Shown piece by piece: positions 38,007 through 48,189 of a stretch of 64,000 bases of DNA (within the stretch, counting starts at the first letter, position 1; every line of letters starts with the position of its first letter). Source of the DNA: Acidisarcina polymorpha (GTDB lineage Bacteria > Acidobacteriota > Terriglobia > Terriglobales > Acidobacteriaceae); assembly GCF_003330725.1 (NCBI RefSeq), contig NZ_CP030840.1, positions 2,480,001 to 2,544,000 on the forward strand, given 5' to 3'. Below the pieces are notes generated by a model. It had not been told where the DNA came from. It did no database searches and saw only the letters and a list, made by a program, of their open reading frames with translations. A program made the position numbers and the translations under genes.

Positions 38007-38073
38007 CCGTCCGAAACCCGTTCCACCAGAAAAAGCTTTGCAGCACGCCGTAGCTTTCCATAGGAGATTAACA

Positions 38074-41000
38074 GTGAACTCTCGACGCAGGCGCTTCCTG
38101 CCCATGACCGGCTTTTCCAAGCTCTCCGCTATGGCCATCGTAGCCGTGGCCATGCTGTCCGTACTTCCCTGCTTTGCACAGTCGCCGGAGGAAGTTGCCA
38201 AGCTCACCCAGGCTTTGCCCGCGAACACGAGGACGGTGGTCGACCGGTTGGACGAACTCAACGAGCTGCCTCTGGCGAGTTGGCGCTTTCATTCGGGGGA
38301 TGTCCCGCATGGCGAGGCGACGACGCTCGATGATTCCAGCTGGCAGCTAGTGGAGCCGAAGAGCAACGCGGCCAAAGATGCGGCATGGTATCGCAAGGAA
38401 GTCGAGGTGCCGAAGACGCTCCACGGCTACGACCTGACAGGAACGCGGATCTGGTTTCAGTTCCATGCCTATGCCAACGGGCCGATGCCGCAGATCATCT
38501 ACTTCAACGGGCGGCGGGTTGCGATGGGCGACGATCTTGAACCGATTGTGCTCTTCGACGACGCGAAGCCCGGGGACAAGATCCTGATTGCGGTGAAGCT
38601 GCTGCAGACGGTCGACGATAAGCGTTTCGGAGGAGCGGATGCCCGGATCGACTTTGCTGCCAGCCGGCCCAATCCTGAAGATCTGCGTAAGGAATTCTTG
38701 TCAGCCGCGGTGCTGCTGCCTTCGCTGGCGCCGGGGTCTTCGACGCAGATCGATACGCTGACGAAAGCGATGGAGAGCGTCGATCTGAAATCGCTTGCTG
38801 CTGCGGACCAGAAGACGTTCGATGCGTCGCTGGTGAGCGCACAGAGTCAGATGGAGACGCTTCGCCCGCTCCTGCAGCAGACGACGCTGCATTTGACGGG
38901 TAACTCCCACATCGACGCCGCGTGGCTGTGGCCGTGGACGGAGACGGTCGATGCGGTCAAGCGCACGTTCGGTACAGCGGCGCAGTTGATGAACGAATAT
39001 CCGAGCTATACCTACACGCAGTCCGCCGCGCAGTACAACCAGTGGATGGCAGACAAGTATCCTGCCTTGAACGACCAGATCAAACAGCGGCTCGCGGAGG
39101 GGCGTTGGGAAATTGTGGGCGGCATGTGGATCGAGCCAGACCTGAACATGCCGGATGGCGAGTCTCTAGTTCGCCAACTGCTGGTGGGACAAGCGACCTT
39201 CAAGAAGCTTTATGGAGTTACTACGCGCATCGGATGGAATCCAGATTCGTTCGGCTATAACTGGCAGTTACCGCAGATCTACAAACGGTCGGGATTGGAT
39301 TATTTCGTCACTCAGAAGATGACCTGGAACGATACCAACCAGCTACCTTTCAAGCTGTTCTGGTGGGAGTCGCCGGATGGCAGCAAGGTGCTGACTTACT
39401 TTCCGCATGACTACGCTAACAACAATCTCAATCCTGTGAGGCTGTCGGCAGATCTGGCGACGGCGCGGGAACGCTCCCCGGGCATGACCGAAATGATGGA
39501 CCTCTACGGCATCGGCGATCATGGCGGAGGCCCGACTCGCTCGGTGTTAGACGAAGGACTGCATTGGATGGAGCCCGGCAAGGTCGTGCCTAAGATGGAG
39601 TTCGGCACGGCGCAGCCATTTTTCTCGAAGGTGGAGAAGCAGATCAACCCCGACTCGCCGACCTGGAATTATGTCTCGATCGCCAAGGGAGATACCAAGC
39701 TACCTGCACCGGCGGCAGGACAAATGTCGATTCCTACCTGGAAGGACGAGCTTTATTTTGAATATCACCGTGGCGTGATGACCACCCAGGCCGACCACAA
39801 ACGCAACATGCGGGAGAGCGAAGAGTGGCTGCTGAATGCGGAGAAATATTCTTCGCTGGCGTGGCTTGACGGACGTCCTTATCCGGCGGCTGAATTGACA
39901 GATGCGTGGAAGCAAGTGCTCTTCAACCAGTTCCACGACTTAGCTGCGGGATCCGGTATCGGTATCATCTACAAGGAAGCGCAACGCGACTATGATCGTG
40001 TGCGCTGGACGGCCAATGAGACCTCTCACGGAGCCCTCGAGACCCTCGAGGCCAAGGTGGATACGCGGACGAAGGCGGGTGTTCCGGTATTTGTCTTCAA
40101 CTCATTAGCGTGGGAGCGATCGGGCGAGGTCGCGGTCGACGTGGAACTGCCTTCAAGTGCCGAGTCGCTTTCGGTGCTGGATAACCATGGCAAGGTGTTG
40201 CCCTCCAAAGTCATCTCGCACGAGCCTGGGACGAATCGCTATCACGTAATGGTCCAGGCAGGGATGGTCCCGTCGATCGGTTATAAGGTGCTGCAAGTAG
40301 TGCCTGGAACGCGCTCGTTCGACAGCGACCTGAAGGCGAACGGCACGACCATCGAGAACTCCGCGCTACGGGTGACGGTGGATCCGCAGACAGGCTGCAT
40401 TACATCCATCTTCGACAAGAAAGCTAACTTCGAGACGCTTGCGGCCGGCGCTTGCGGCAACGAGTTACAAGCCTTCAAGGACACTCCGAAGGACTATGAC
40501 GCCTGGAACATCGATCCAGGAACACTCGATCAGCCGCCGACACTGATCCATGCTGTCGATTCGGTGAAGGTGGTGGAGAGCGGCCCGATGCGCGCTTCGA
40601 TCCAAGTAGCGCGGACCTGGCAGAGTTCGAAGTTCGTTCAGGAGATTTCTCTAGACGCCGGAGGTGATGAGGTCAAGGTCACAAACGACATCGACTGGCA
40701 CGAGACGCACGTTCTGTTGAAGGCGGCGTTCCCAGTGGCGGCGACCAGCGACAACGCGACTTATGAGATACCTTATGGAACGATCAGCCGCCCGACGACT
40801 CGTAACAACAGCTGGGAGAAGGCGAAGTTCGAAGTGCCGGCGCTTCGCTGGGGGGACCTGGGGAATGCGCAGCAGGGGCTAAGTCTGATCAATGAAAGCA
40901 AGTACGGCTATGACGCGGTGGGGAATGTTCTACGGCTCTCGCTGTTGCGTTCGCCGGTCTGGCCGGATCCGGATGCGGACCGCGAGCATCACCACTTCGT

Positions 41001-41418
41001 GTACGCTCTCTATCCGCATAGCGGCGATTGGAAGCAGGCGTTCACGGAGCGGCGCGGTTATGAGCTGAACTATAAGCTGACTGCGATTCAAGTGCCCACG
41101 CACAGCGGCCAAATGCCGGCGGAGCATTCTTTCTTCGGCGTGCATGGCGACAATGTGGTGCTCACGGCAATCAAGAAGACCGAGGACGGTAATGGGCTGC
41201 TCTTCCGGTTCTTTGAGTGGGCCGGCAAGGACGGGCAGGTTACGCTTCATGTGCCTGATGGCGCGACGAGCGCCACGGTCACGAACCTGATGGAGACACC
41301 GGAGGGATCTCCGCTGACAGTAAGTGGCGGTGATGTGACGGTGCCAGTGACTCCTTACCAGATACAGACTGTGCGGGTCGACTATCCTGCGCAGCAGTCA
41401 GCAGGAAGCGGCCAGTAG
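38074..41418 (+). CDS. Alpha-mannosidase, glycoside hydrolase family 38
   Basis: 1114 residues. The start is GTG 38074, chosen because AGGAG lies 7 bases upstream; the frame is open to 37957 but has no ribosome site there. The N-terminus SRRRRFLPMTGFSKL plus a hydrophobic stretch ending in CFAQ looks like a Tat-type signal peptide. The GH38 catalytic domain starts with the metal-binding HIDAAWLWPWTET (about residue 280). It carries the nucleophile aspartate in NPDSFGY (about 391) and HDY, GDHGGGPT and other family motifs. The C-terminal half is the beta-sandwich region. It removes alpha-mannose from glycans outside the cytoplasm. It is adjacent to the TPR/receptor/LacI block, consistent with glycan use. 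Confidence 0.93.
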   Translation: MNSRRRRFLPMTGFSKLSAMAIVAVAMLSVLPCFAQSPEEVAKLTQALPANTRTVVDRLDELNELPLASWRFHSGDVPHGEATTLDDSSWQLVEPKSNAAKDAAWYRKEVEVPKTLHGYDLTGTRIWFQFHAYANGPMPQIIYFNGRRVAMGDDLEPIVLFDDAKPGDKILIAVKLLQTVDDKRFGGADARIDFAASRPNPEDLRKEFLSAAVLLPSLAPGSSTQIDTLTKAMESVDLKSLAAADQKTFDASLVSAQSQMETLRPLLQQTTLHLTGNSHIDAAWLWPWTETVDAVKRTFGTAAQLMNEYPSYTYTQSAAQYNQWMADKYPALNDQIKQRLAEGRWEIVGGMWIEPDLNMPDGESLVRQLLVGQATFKKLYGVTTRIGWNPDSFGYNWQLPQIYKRSGLDYFVTQKMTWNDTNQLPFKLFWWESPDGSKVLTYFPHDYANNNLNPVRLSADLATARERSPGMTEMMDLYGIGDHGGGPTRSVLDEGLHWMEPGKVVPKMEFGTAQPFFSKVEKQINPDSPTWNYVSIAKGDTKLPAPAAGQMSIPTWKDELYFEYHRGVMTTQADHKRNMRESEEWLLNAEKYSSLAWLDGRPYPAAELTDAWKQVLFNQFHDLAAGSGIGIIYKEAQRDYDRVRWTANETSHGALETLEAKVDTRTKAGVPVFVFNSLAWERSGEVAVDVELPSSAESLSVLDNHGKVLPSKVISHEPGTNRYHVMVQAGMVPSIGYKVLQVVPGTRSFDSDLKANGTTIENSALRVTVDPQTGCITSIFDKKANFETLAAGACGNELQAFKDTPKDYDAWNIDPGTLDQPPTLIHAVDSVKVVESGPMRASIQVARTWQSSKFVQEISLDAGGDEVKVTNDIDWHETHVLLKAAFPVAATSDNATYEIPYGTISRPTTRNNSWEKAKFEVPALRWGDLGNAQQGLSLINESKYGYDAVGNVLRLSLLRSPVWPDPDADREHHHFVYALYPHSGDWKQAFTERRGYELNYKLTAIQVPTHSGQMPAEHSFFGVHGDNVVLTAIKKTEDGNGLLFRFFEWAGKDGQVTLHVPDGATSATVTNLMETPEGSPLTVSGGDVTVPVTPYQIQTVRVDYPAQQSAGSGQ

Positions 41419-41439
41419 CTGGCAAGTAGAAGCGTCGAG

Positions 41440-41477
41440 CGCGGCAGGTCATCCATTAGCCTTTGGGACCTGTCGCG
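41440..41477. terminator. Long stem-loop between convergent genes
   Basis: CGCGGCAGGTC (41440-41450) pairs with GACCTGTCGCG (41467-41477) with one G-T pair, an 11-bp stem with a 16-base loop. It lies between the mannosidase and the TPR gene. No U-tract. Confidence 0.45.
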
Positions 41478-41549
41478 GGCGTCGAAGTCCGTTCGCCTCA
41501 TTTGCAACACAAATTGCGTCTTCACGCTATAGTGACTGTTTTGTCTGCC

Positions 41550-42755
41550 TTAATGCGCGGCGTTCTTGATGTTAATCACATCGCTTGCTTGCGCGGCGGT
41601 TGCTTCACTGGCCTCGCGCTGCAGCTTTCCGTAGGTCTCTATTTCTTCGCGGGCCTCTGAAGACTTGCCAAGGGCTTTGTACGCTTTGGAGAGAAGGTAG
41701 TGGATCGACGGCTCGTTCGGGCTATCCTTCTCGGCGAGGAGCAGATCATCTATGGACTTTTCGGGCTGCCCGAGCTTGATCAGCGCACTTGCGCGATCGA
41801 CTCGGGCCTGCATCAGGCTGCCGCAGAGCTCGACCGCCTTGTTTAAGTGAGGTAGAGCCTGATCGGCCGGCTGGTTCGCCGAGAGAATGGTATTTCCCAA
41901 CTTCCACTGCGTTGTGCAGTTCTCCGGATCATTTTGTAACTCGGCTTCAAACTCGGTCCGGGCGGAATCCCACTTACCCTCCAGCCAGAAAGCATTGCCG
42001 AGATGATAGTGTGTGCCTGGTTGGCTGGGAGCTGCTTGAACTGCCTTGTTATACTCTGCCAACGCGCCGTCGTAGTTCCGCATGCTCTCGTCTATCTCGC
42101 CGGCAACCTCATGAGCAGTTACGGAGTTAGGATCGATGGCATTGATCTTTCCCAGCGAATCTTCCGAGAGCTGAAGATAGGTCTTGCCGAGGAGATACCA
42201 GGCCTGCTGGTCGTGTGGATTACGGGCGAGATAAGTGCGTAGCCGCCCGGTGGCCTCTTCCTTTTGGCCGGTGGCGATCAGCAGACGGGCGAGCGCCATC
42301 TCTGCATTATCGTCGGCGGGGTTAGCGGCGAGCGCTTTTTCGAGTGCGGCTTTCGCTTCGTCATTCTTGCCAAGATGGAATTCGCTGATTCCGAGCATTG
42401 CTTGCGCGGTGTTCATAGCCGGATCGACGGCCAATCCTTTCTCGAGGACTTCGGCCGCCTGGGCGTAGTTATGCTGGTTGAAATACAGCATGCCGAGATT
42501 GTTGTAGGCCGGGGCCAGATGGGGAGCGAGCTTTAGCATTTTCTGATAGTGCGCGATCGCTGTCTGGATGTCTCCGCTTTTCTGCGCGGCTTTGGCTTCC
42601 GCGTAGAGTTGTTGCACTTCGGGCGTGACTTCGTCGCTCGGATCCTGAGCTGCTGCTTTCTTGCACAAGAACGCGGGTGTAGCGGTGATCAAGACGAGCG
42701 CCAGGGAGGCGCGCATCGAGCGAGAGCCGAAGCTGGAGATGCGGAAGGGACTCAT
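41550..42755 (-). CDS. Secreted TPR protein
   Basis: 401 residues from ATG 42755, with GAGGTGG just upstream. The frame extends to 43118 but that part is antisense to the receptor gene. A signal peptide (LALVLITATPAFLCKKAAAQ) is followed by about nine TPR units, beginning with VQQLYAEAKAAQKSGDIQTA and HLAPAYNNLGMLYF and ending near the C-terminus. The repeats form a peptide-binding scaffold in the periplasm. It lies 106 bp downstream of the frameshifted receptor on the same strand, so it may belong to that receptor's operon and act as an accessory protein. Confidence 0.85.
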   Translation of the reverse strand: MSPFRISSFGSRSMRASLALVLITATPAFLCKKAAAQDPSDEVTPEVQQLYAEAKAAQKSGDIQTAIAHYQKMLKLAPHLAPAYNNLGMLYFNQHNYAQAAEVLEKGLAVDPAMNTAQAMLGISEFHLGKNDEAKAALEKALAANPADDNAEMALARLLIATGQKEEATGRLRTYLARNPHDQQAWYLLGKTYLQLSEDSLGKINAIDPNSVTAHEVAGEIDESMRNYDGALAEYNKAVQAAPSQPGTHYHLGNAFWLEGKWDSARTEFEAELQNDPENCTTQWKLGNTILSANQPADQALPHLNKAVELCGSLMQARVDRASALIKLGQPEKSIDDLLLAEKDSPNEPSIHYLLSKAYKALGKSSEAREEIETYGKLQREASEATAAQASDVINIKNAAH

Positions 42756-42861
42756 GACCACCTCATTATAGGATTGCTGTTGCGGGTCTCGCTGCAGAAG
42801 AAAATGCGGGCCGCTATTGCAGCCCGCATCATGACTTCCAGTGTTGCAAGGAGAGAAGAGG

Positions 42862-45447
42862 TCAAAACTCCAATCGGAAGCTGACCTCGCCTTGTCGGTT
42901 GTTGGGAGTGTTTTGCGCGCCCTGGGTGATGACCTGACCGAAGGTGCTATCGCTCTTGTTGGGGTCCGGAGTTTCGAACTGGGTGCGGTTGAAGAGATTG
43001 AAATAATCCACCTGAAGAATACCTTGGAAGCGATCTCCGAAGTAGAAGTGCTTCCGGACGTTTCCGTTTTCGTTGTAGAAAGCGGGCCCGCGAAGCTCGG
43101 GGTAGTTCCGCTTTGCATCGCCCAGGACGTACTGTGACGGAGTCAACGCAAAGCCGGCGGGGTTGAATATCTGCGCCACGCCGATTTTGCCTACGAAGTA
43201 GTCACGGGCGCGTTTATAGGAAGCGGTGCTGAGTTTGACCGATGGAACGCGATCGGGACGATTGAAACCATTTGGGAAGGGCGTACCGTTTTCGCCGATC
43301 CTACCGTTGTTGCAATCGCACAAAGGCTCCCCGGCCTCGTAGTCGAGGATCCAGCTGACCTGCCATCCGCCGAGCAGTTGTCCGGTCACCCCATGATTGT
43401 TGAAATATTTCTTCCCCGGGCCGATGGGGAGTTCATAGGTGCCACTGGCCTTGAAGGTATTTGGCTCATCGGCGCCGGAGATCGACCATTCGGGCCTTTG
43501 GTTATAGCGGTTGATACCGCCCGAGGTGAAGCTGGAAAAGCCGCTGCTGGTGTTGTCCATCAGGCGGGACAAGGTGTAGCCAGTCAGGAAAGAGAGGCCG
43601 TTGGTGAAGCGCTTCTCCGCCTGGACCTGGAGGGCTTGATAGTAAGTGGTTCCGGAGCCTTCGAAGTTGTTGAAGATGTAGGAATATTGGGGGAAGGGTC
43701 CGAGCGCCTGGCCGACGGTTGCCGAGCCGCCAAAGTCATTGACGAAGGTCGGGTAGGGCAGGCTGAAGCCGGCCGCCTGGGCCGAGCCGTCAGCGTAGCT
43801 CAAACCAAGCTGGGAGCCGAGAGCGAGATACTTGGGATCGAGCTGTCCGGGCTTATTCAACTGGCTAGGGAGATGGATGACACGATTGCCAACCCAGGCG
43901 GCGGTGATGAACATGTCGTAGGGCAGGCGACGCTGGACATTGACATTCCATTGCTGGCTGTAGGGCGCGAAGCCATCATTCTTGCTGAAGGCGTCGATCT
44001 GAGTGCCGAGGCCGAGACTTGGGCTGAAGGGGGTAGCGGGAGGATTGATGAGCTGGGTAGTATCCCAACTGCCGAAGGACGATTGATTGGTGCCGGTGGT
44101 CGCGCGGGTGAAGGAGCCGGTCAGCAGGTTGCCGTAGTTGACGGCGACCTTGCTGGTCCCGTATTCGTAGGCGCCACCGTTGAGGAAGGCCACGCTGAAC
44201 CCAGCCTGTAGGACGGTTTTGTCGTTGAGCTGGTAGGCAAAGCCGAGCCTCGGCCCGAAGTGCCCCCAATGGATATCGGCGCGAGTATAGCCGGCGCAGC
44301 CGGTGCAGTGACCAAACTTGGTAGCCGCGCCGGGAATACCACCGGCCGCCGCGTTGGGCACGCTGGGGTCGACGAAGACGATGAGGTTGTTATTTTCAGT
44401 GAAGGGCACCTGAATGTCCCAACGCAGGCCGACGTTGACGGTGAGTTTAGGAGTCAGCTTGATGTCGTCCTGGATGTAGGGAGAGTAATCGAGATTACGC
44501 AGGCGCAGTTCCTGCGAGTTACTGCGGTTCACGGAATCGGGGAGGCCGAGCAGGAAGCTGGCAAAGGAGCTTCCATAGGTGCCGAAGTTAGGATCATTGG
44601 GATTGGGGGTTGAGGTGGTGTGCTGGCTGAACTGGAAGCGGCCGCCGGCGGTTTGCTCTTCATTGTCATCCTGGTAGGAGCGGCGGAACTCGTGGCCGAT
44701 ATTGAAGGTATTCCGGCCATGGGTCCACAAGTAGTTATTCACGATAGCAATGCCGAGCTTGCGATTGACGGATCCGAGCCACGCGCCATCGGTACCCCAG
44801 TTGGTGGGCGCGTGTTGCCCGTCGAAGGTGATGTTGGCAGGAATGGTGCCCTGCTGGACGGCGGCGAAGCTGAACTTGGTTTGGTTGAACTGGTTGTTGA
44901 TTTCGCCCAGCCAGCCGAAGCCGGCGGTCATGACCAGATTCGGGGTGATGCTGTTGTCATAGGTGAGCATGAAGCCACTGCCCAAGGAGGGTTCGAATTT
45001 CATGGCGTTCAAAGGATCCGGGGCGATGACGAAATCCCGCGTCGGGGTGCCGTCGAAGCTGTAATTGCTGTAGCTGTTGCGCCACTGGCTGTAATGCACC
45101 CCCTGCTTGGCGTTCAGTCGCTGGTCAATGGTGAAGCCCCACACATGTTGGATGTGCGGATTAATGAAGGGGGCAAAGCTCTTGTTGCTGTCATGGCCGC
45201 CTACGCCACTGCCGGGGCGGTCGGGATCGGGGATAAACGGCAGGAGGACGCTTGAATTCGCACTGATGCGTCCCGGCGGAATGACGTTCAACTTGCCGTT
45301 ATATTGAAACTGCTGACCGGTGGTCGGATCGTAAATGGGAATGAGGGCTCCGGTGGATCCGTCGACAAAGTCGCTAAAGTCACCGGTCTTTTCTGCCGCG
45401 GTAGGGACGGTGTTGGGCGCGACGCTTTCGCTGGTTGCTTGTACCAT
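42862..45447 (-). pseudogene. Oar-like TonB-dependent receptor, 3' part of a frameshifted gene
   Basis: 861 residues in this frame: the end of the plug and the complete beta-barrel. It begins in mid-domain (the apparent ATG 45447 is internal) with VPTAAEKTGDFSDFVDG, a segment found in the plug-barrel junction of Oar-like receptors. It ends in an outer-membrane-type C-terminus (GEVSFRLEF). The upstream 5' part is in a different frame and overlaps it. Joined, the two make about 1190 residues, the normal size for the family. The junction is a one-base loss at about 45425-45450, either a real mutation or a sequencing error. If real, the receptor is not made. Confidence 0.82.
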
Positions 45448-46418
45448 TCCTGGCTGTAGTGAAAGAAGGTGCGGTCGCGGCCGTTGTAAAGTTTGGGTAT
45501 CCAGACCGGGCCACCAACGGTAAAGCCGTAGTTGTTTTCGTGATCGGTAGGTGGCTGCCCGGTACCGCCCCAGGATTTTCCATTGAAGAAGCCTACGGAG
45601 TCGAAGAAGCTGTTGCGGTTGATTTCGAAGAGGTCGCCGTGATAGCGATTGGTCCCGGAGGCCATCTGGTAGGTGAGCGCGCCTTGACCGAGTCCGAACT
45701 GAGCGGAGAAGGTGGAGCGTTCGACGCGGAACTCCTGAACCATTTCGTAAGGCGGATTGAAGTTGGTGGTGTAGCCTTCGGTCTCGGGCTGGGGGGCGGG
45801 AATGCCGTTGTAGACGATCTCCTGTTCGAAGTCGACGCCGCCTCCGATGCGGTGCGAGAAGGTGCTGCCGGTAATGCCGGGGGCGAGAAACTGCAATGCA
45901 TCGATTTGCCGGCCGCGGCCTGAGACTTCGTTGGGGAGGGCGGCGACGACGGTCGGCTCGATGGTGGAACCGAGTTGTGGCTGGGTAGTATTCAGCGCGA
46001 TGGCGTTGGAGGTAACTTCGACGGTTTCGGAGGTAGCGCCGGCGGAGAGGCTGATATCGATGGTGGCGGTGGTGCTGACCTCGACCCGGACGGAGTTCTG
46101 TACCTGCTTCTTGAAACCGTTGGCCTCGACGGCGATGGAGTAGACGCCCGGGGTCAGGCCGGTCACGGCATACGTGCCGGCACTGCTGCTGGTGGTTTGA
46201 ATCTTTTGGCCGGTGCCGGTGTTGGTGATGGTGACGGTGGCTCCGGCAAGGATCGCGCCGCTTGAATCGGTGATCGTGCCGGTTATACCGGCATTGGCTT
46301 GCGCGTAGAGGCGGGGAGCGGAGAGGGCGAGCAGAAGCAGAACTCCGGCGGAACAGGTCAGGACGAATTTCTGTAGGATTTTCGGCAAATTTCGAGCGAA
46401 ACGGTGTATTCCAAGCAT
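45288..46418 (-). pseudogene. Oar-like TonB-dependent receptor, 5' part of a frameshifted gene
   Basis: The start is ATG 46418, with GGGAGGAG eight bases upstream; the TTG at 46436 lies before that ribosome site. It codes for a signal peptide (LLLLALSAPRLYAQ), a carboxypeptidase-regulatory domain (GITGTITDSSGAILAGATVT onward) and the first part of a TonB plug (RQIDALQFLAPGITG ... EMVQEFRVERSTF). From about 45440 to 45288 the frame is still open but encodes unrelated sequence, because the true reading continues in the -1 frame. The regulatory region upstream carries two LacI-type palindromes, so transcription is probably still regulated. Confidence 0.82.
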
Positions 46419-46511
46419 CACGTTATCTCCTCCCAAGTTGCAAACTGCTAGGTGTCTGGCCGGCTGCAGCGACGAGCGCCACGTGCCGGACCGAGGTTGG
46501 TTAAAGCCGAT

Positions 46512-46527
46512 GTGGTATCGATTCCAC
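46512..46527. promoter_or_regulatory. Candidate LacI-family operator 1
   Basis: GTGGTATCGATTCCAC is a 16-bp palindrome with one mismatched pair and a central ATCGAT. Even-length palindromes centred on CG are typical for LacI-family regulators, and a LacI gene starts 480 bp away. Confidence 0.5.
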
Positions 46528-46660
46528 TTTTTGGTAATTCGGCTTGCTTGATGACTTCGTTCGACCGCAAAAAACCAGATTGACTAACGGTTGCGAGATA
46601 ACTTTTGAATGTCCCCAGCCGGGGGCGAGGAAATAGCTGATGCGTCAAAACAGATCAGCA

Positions 46661-46674
46661 TGGTATCGTTTCCA
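46661..46674. promoter_or_regulatory. Candidate LacI-family operator 2
   Basis: TGGTATCGTTTCCA differs from the core of operator 1 at one base of 14. The two centres are about 148 bp apart, a spacing that would allow DNA looping by a tetrameric regulator. Confidence 0.45.
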
Positions 46675-47007
46675 ACTATGACTGGAATTATGACCAGGAA
46701 CACGCGTTTTGATTGTCCTTGCGACGATAAAACTGAATTCGCACGGATGTCAAGAGTACTTTTCGCAAGCTTAACCTGAGCAGAAAGAGAGTTCCCTTCA
46801 TGCCAACCAAAAATTGACCATGCAGGCTTTGTACGACAGGAAAGGCCGACCGTCTCAAGGCGCTTGGCATTTCCATTCACTATACTTCTACTCTTATGCA
46901 ATTTTTACGTCGCGCTTCGAGATTGCCTGGAATGGCCGTCAGGAAGAACTTCCCGGCCACTCACTCGTCGATGTACACCTAGAGGAGAACTTTCCTCGCA
47001 ATTAAGA

Positions 47008-48135
47008 ATGAAAAGACCTCCTTCAATGAAACGCGAGCGGCACCCTACCCTGTTCGATGTCGCCCGCCACGCCGGCGTGGGTACAACGACGGTCTCGAGA
47101 GTGATCAATGGCGGCTCGCGGGTCAGCCCCAAGACGCTGGAACAGGTGCGGAGGGCGATCGACGAGCTGGGCTTCGTTCCCAACCTGGCGGCGCGGGTGC
47201 TTAAGGGGGAGCAGAGCAAAACCATCGGCTTGATCGTGCCGAGTATCGCGGATTCGTTCTTTGCCAGTTGTGCCGAGGCGATCCAAAAAGTGGCACGCAG
47301 CTTTGGGTCTCTGGTGGTGGTTACGGTCACTCATAACGATCCAGCTTTGGAGATGGAGAATATCCAGACGCTCTTTCGAAGGGCGGATGGGTTGCTTATC
47401 GCTCCGTCAGACTCGAACAATCCGAAGTTGATCGGGCGGTTGACGAGGCTTTCAATACCGGTGGTATGTTTCGACCGGCCGCTTCACGACGAGCGTATTC
47501 CTGCAGTCTTGACGGATAATTATCATTCCGCAAAAACTGCTACCCGGCACCTGCTGCAGCACGGGTACAAGCGTATCTTGTGCCTGGGGGGCGAAGCGGC
47601 GTTTCATACCATGGAGGAACGAGTACGCGGCTATGAAGCGGCGATGCGCGATGCGAATCGACCCACAACCATCGATATCTCTGCTCATGATCCGAGTTCG
47701 GAGGAGATCGCGGCGATGCTGGCGCGGCATCTCACCGGCAAGGCCCCTCCACGCGCGGTTTTTTGCCTGAAGAACGCGACTACGATTCATACCTATGACG
47801 CCTTACAACGATTCGGGATGCATATTCCGCAGCAAGTGGCGCTGGTTGGCTATGACGACTTTCTGCTTGCAGCGACGCTGCGGCCGTCGATTACGGTGAT
47901 TCAACAGCCGGTAGAGGAGATAGGCCGGAAAGCGGCGAAACTTCTGTTTGAGAGGCTAGCTGCGAAAGCAGATCATTCTTCCTTGCTGCGCGCGGAGAGC
48001 CACGCAAAGAATGTCCGGCTGAAGAGCCGGCTCATCGTTCGGGCGTCGTGCGGGTGTCGGGAGTTCAACGTGGACGGGCTGCCGGTTTCGCAGAAGCTGC
48101 AAGGCGGGGCATTGGCCGCGACGACGGAGATGTAG
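47008..48135 (+). CDS. LacI-family transcriptional regulator
   Basis: 375 residues from ATG 47008 (ATG 47026 is also possible); the longer frame from 46864 has no ribosome site and is hydrophobic nonsense. The N-terminal helix-turn-helix is TLFDVARHAGVGTTTVSRVI with the hinge-helix segment FVPNLAARVLKGEQSKTIGL. A periplasmic-binding-protein-like effector domain follows (about 70-345). The effector is likely a sugar or sugar derivative. The gene is divergent from the frameshifted receptor, and two palindromes lie between them, so the receptor and the regulator itself are the likely targets. The SDR gene follows on the same strand. Confidence 0.93.
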   Translation: MKRPPSMKRERHPTLFDVARHAGVGTTTVSRVINGGSRVSPKTLEQVRRAIDELGFVPNLAARVLKGEQSKTIGLIVPSIADSFFASCAEAIQKVARSFGSLVVVTVTHNDPALEMENIQTLFRRADGLLIAPSDSNNPKLIGRLTRLSIPVVCFDRPLHDERIPAVLTDNYHSAKTATRHLLQHGYKRILCLGGEAAFHTMEERVRGYEAAMRDANRPTTIDISAHDPSSEEIAAMLARHLTGKAPPRAVFCLKNATTIHTYDALQRFGMHIPQQVALVGYDDFLLAATLRPSITVIQQPVEEIGRKAAKLLFERLAAKADHSSLLRAESHAKNVRLKSRLIVRASCGCREFNVDGLPVSQKLQGGALAATTEM

Positions 48136-48189
48136 TCCACACGGTGGGACAATCCCGCTGGAGCGCCTACCGCAATGAGAGGAAATACT

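Larger units (their letters stand above)
46419..47007. other. Divergent regulatory region between receptor and LacI gene
   Basis: 589 bp with no gene. It holds two operator-like palindromes (46512-46527 and 46661-46674). An outer inverted repeat AAGCCGA (46504-46510)/TCGGCTT (46539-46545) surrounds the first. Confidence 0.65.

Noticed and set aside
42756-43118. 5' extension of the TPR gene at 41550-42755
   Set aside because: It lies over the 3' end of the receptor gene and the real signal peptide begins at 42755.
45425-45450. Programmed -1 frameshift in the receptor
   Set aside because: No X-XXY-YYZ heptamer or downstream stem is evident, so a mutation or sequencing error is more likely.
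46864-47007. 5' extension of the LacI gene
   Set aside because: The added residues have no ribosome site and come before the conserved helix-turn-helix.
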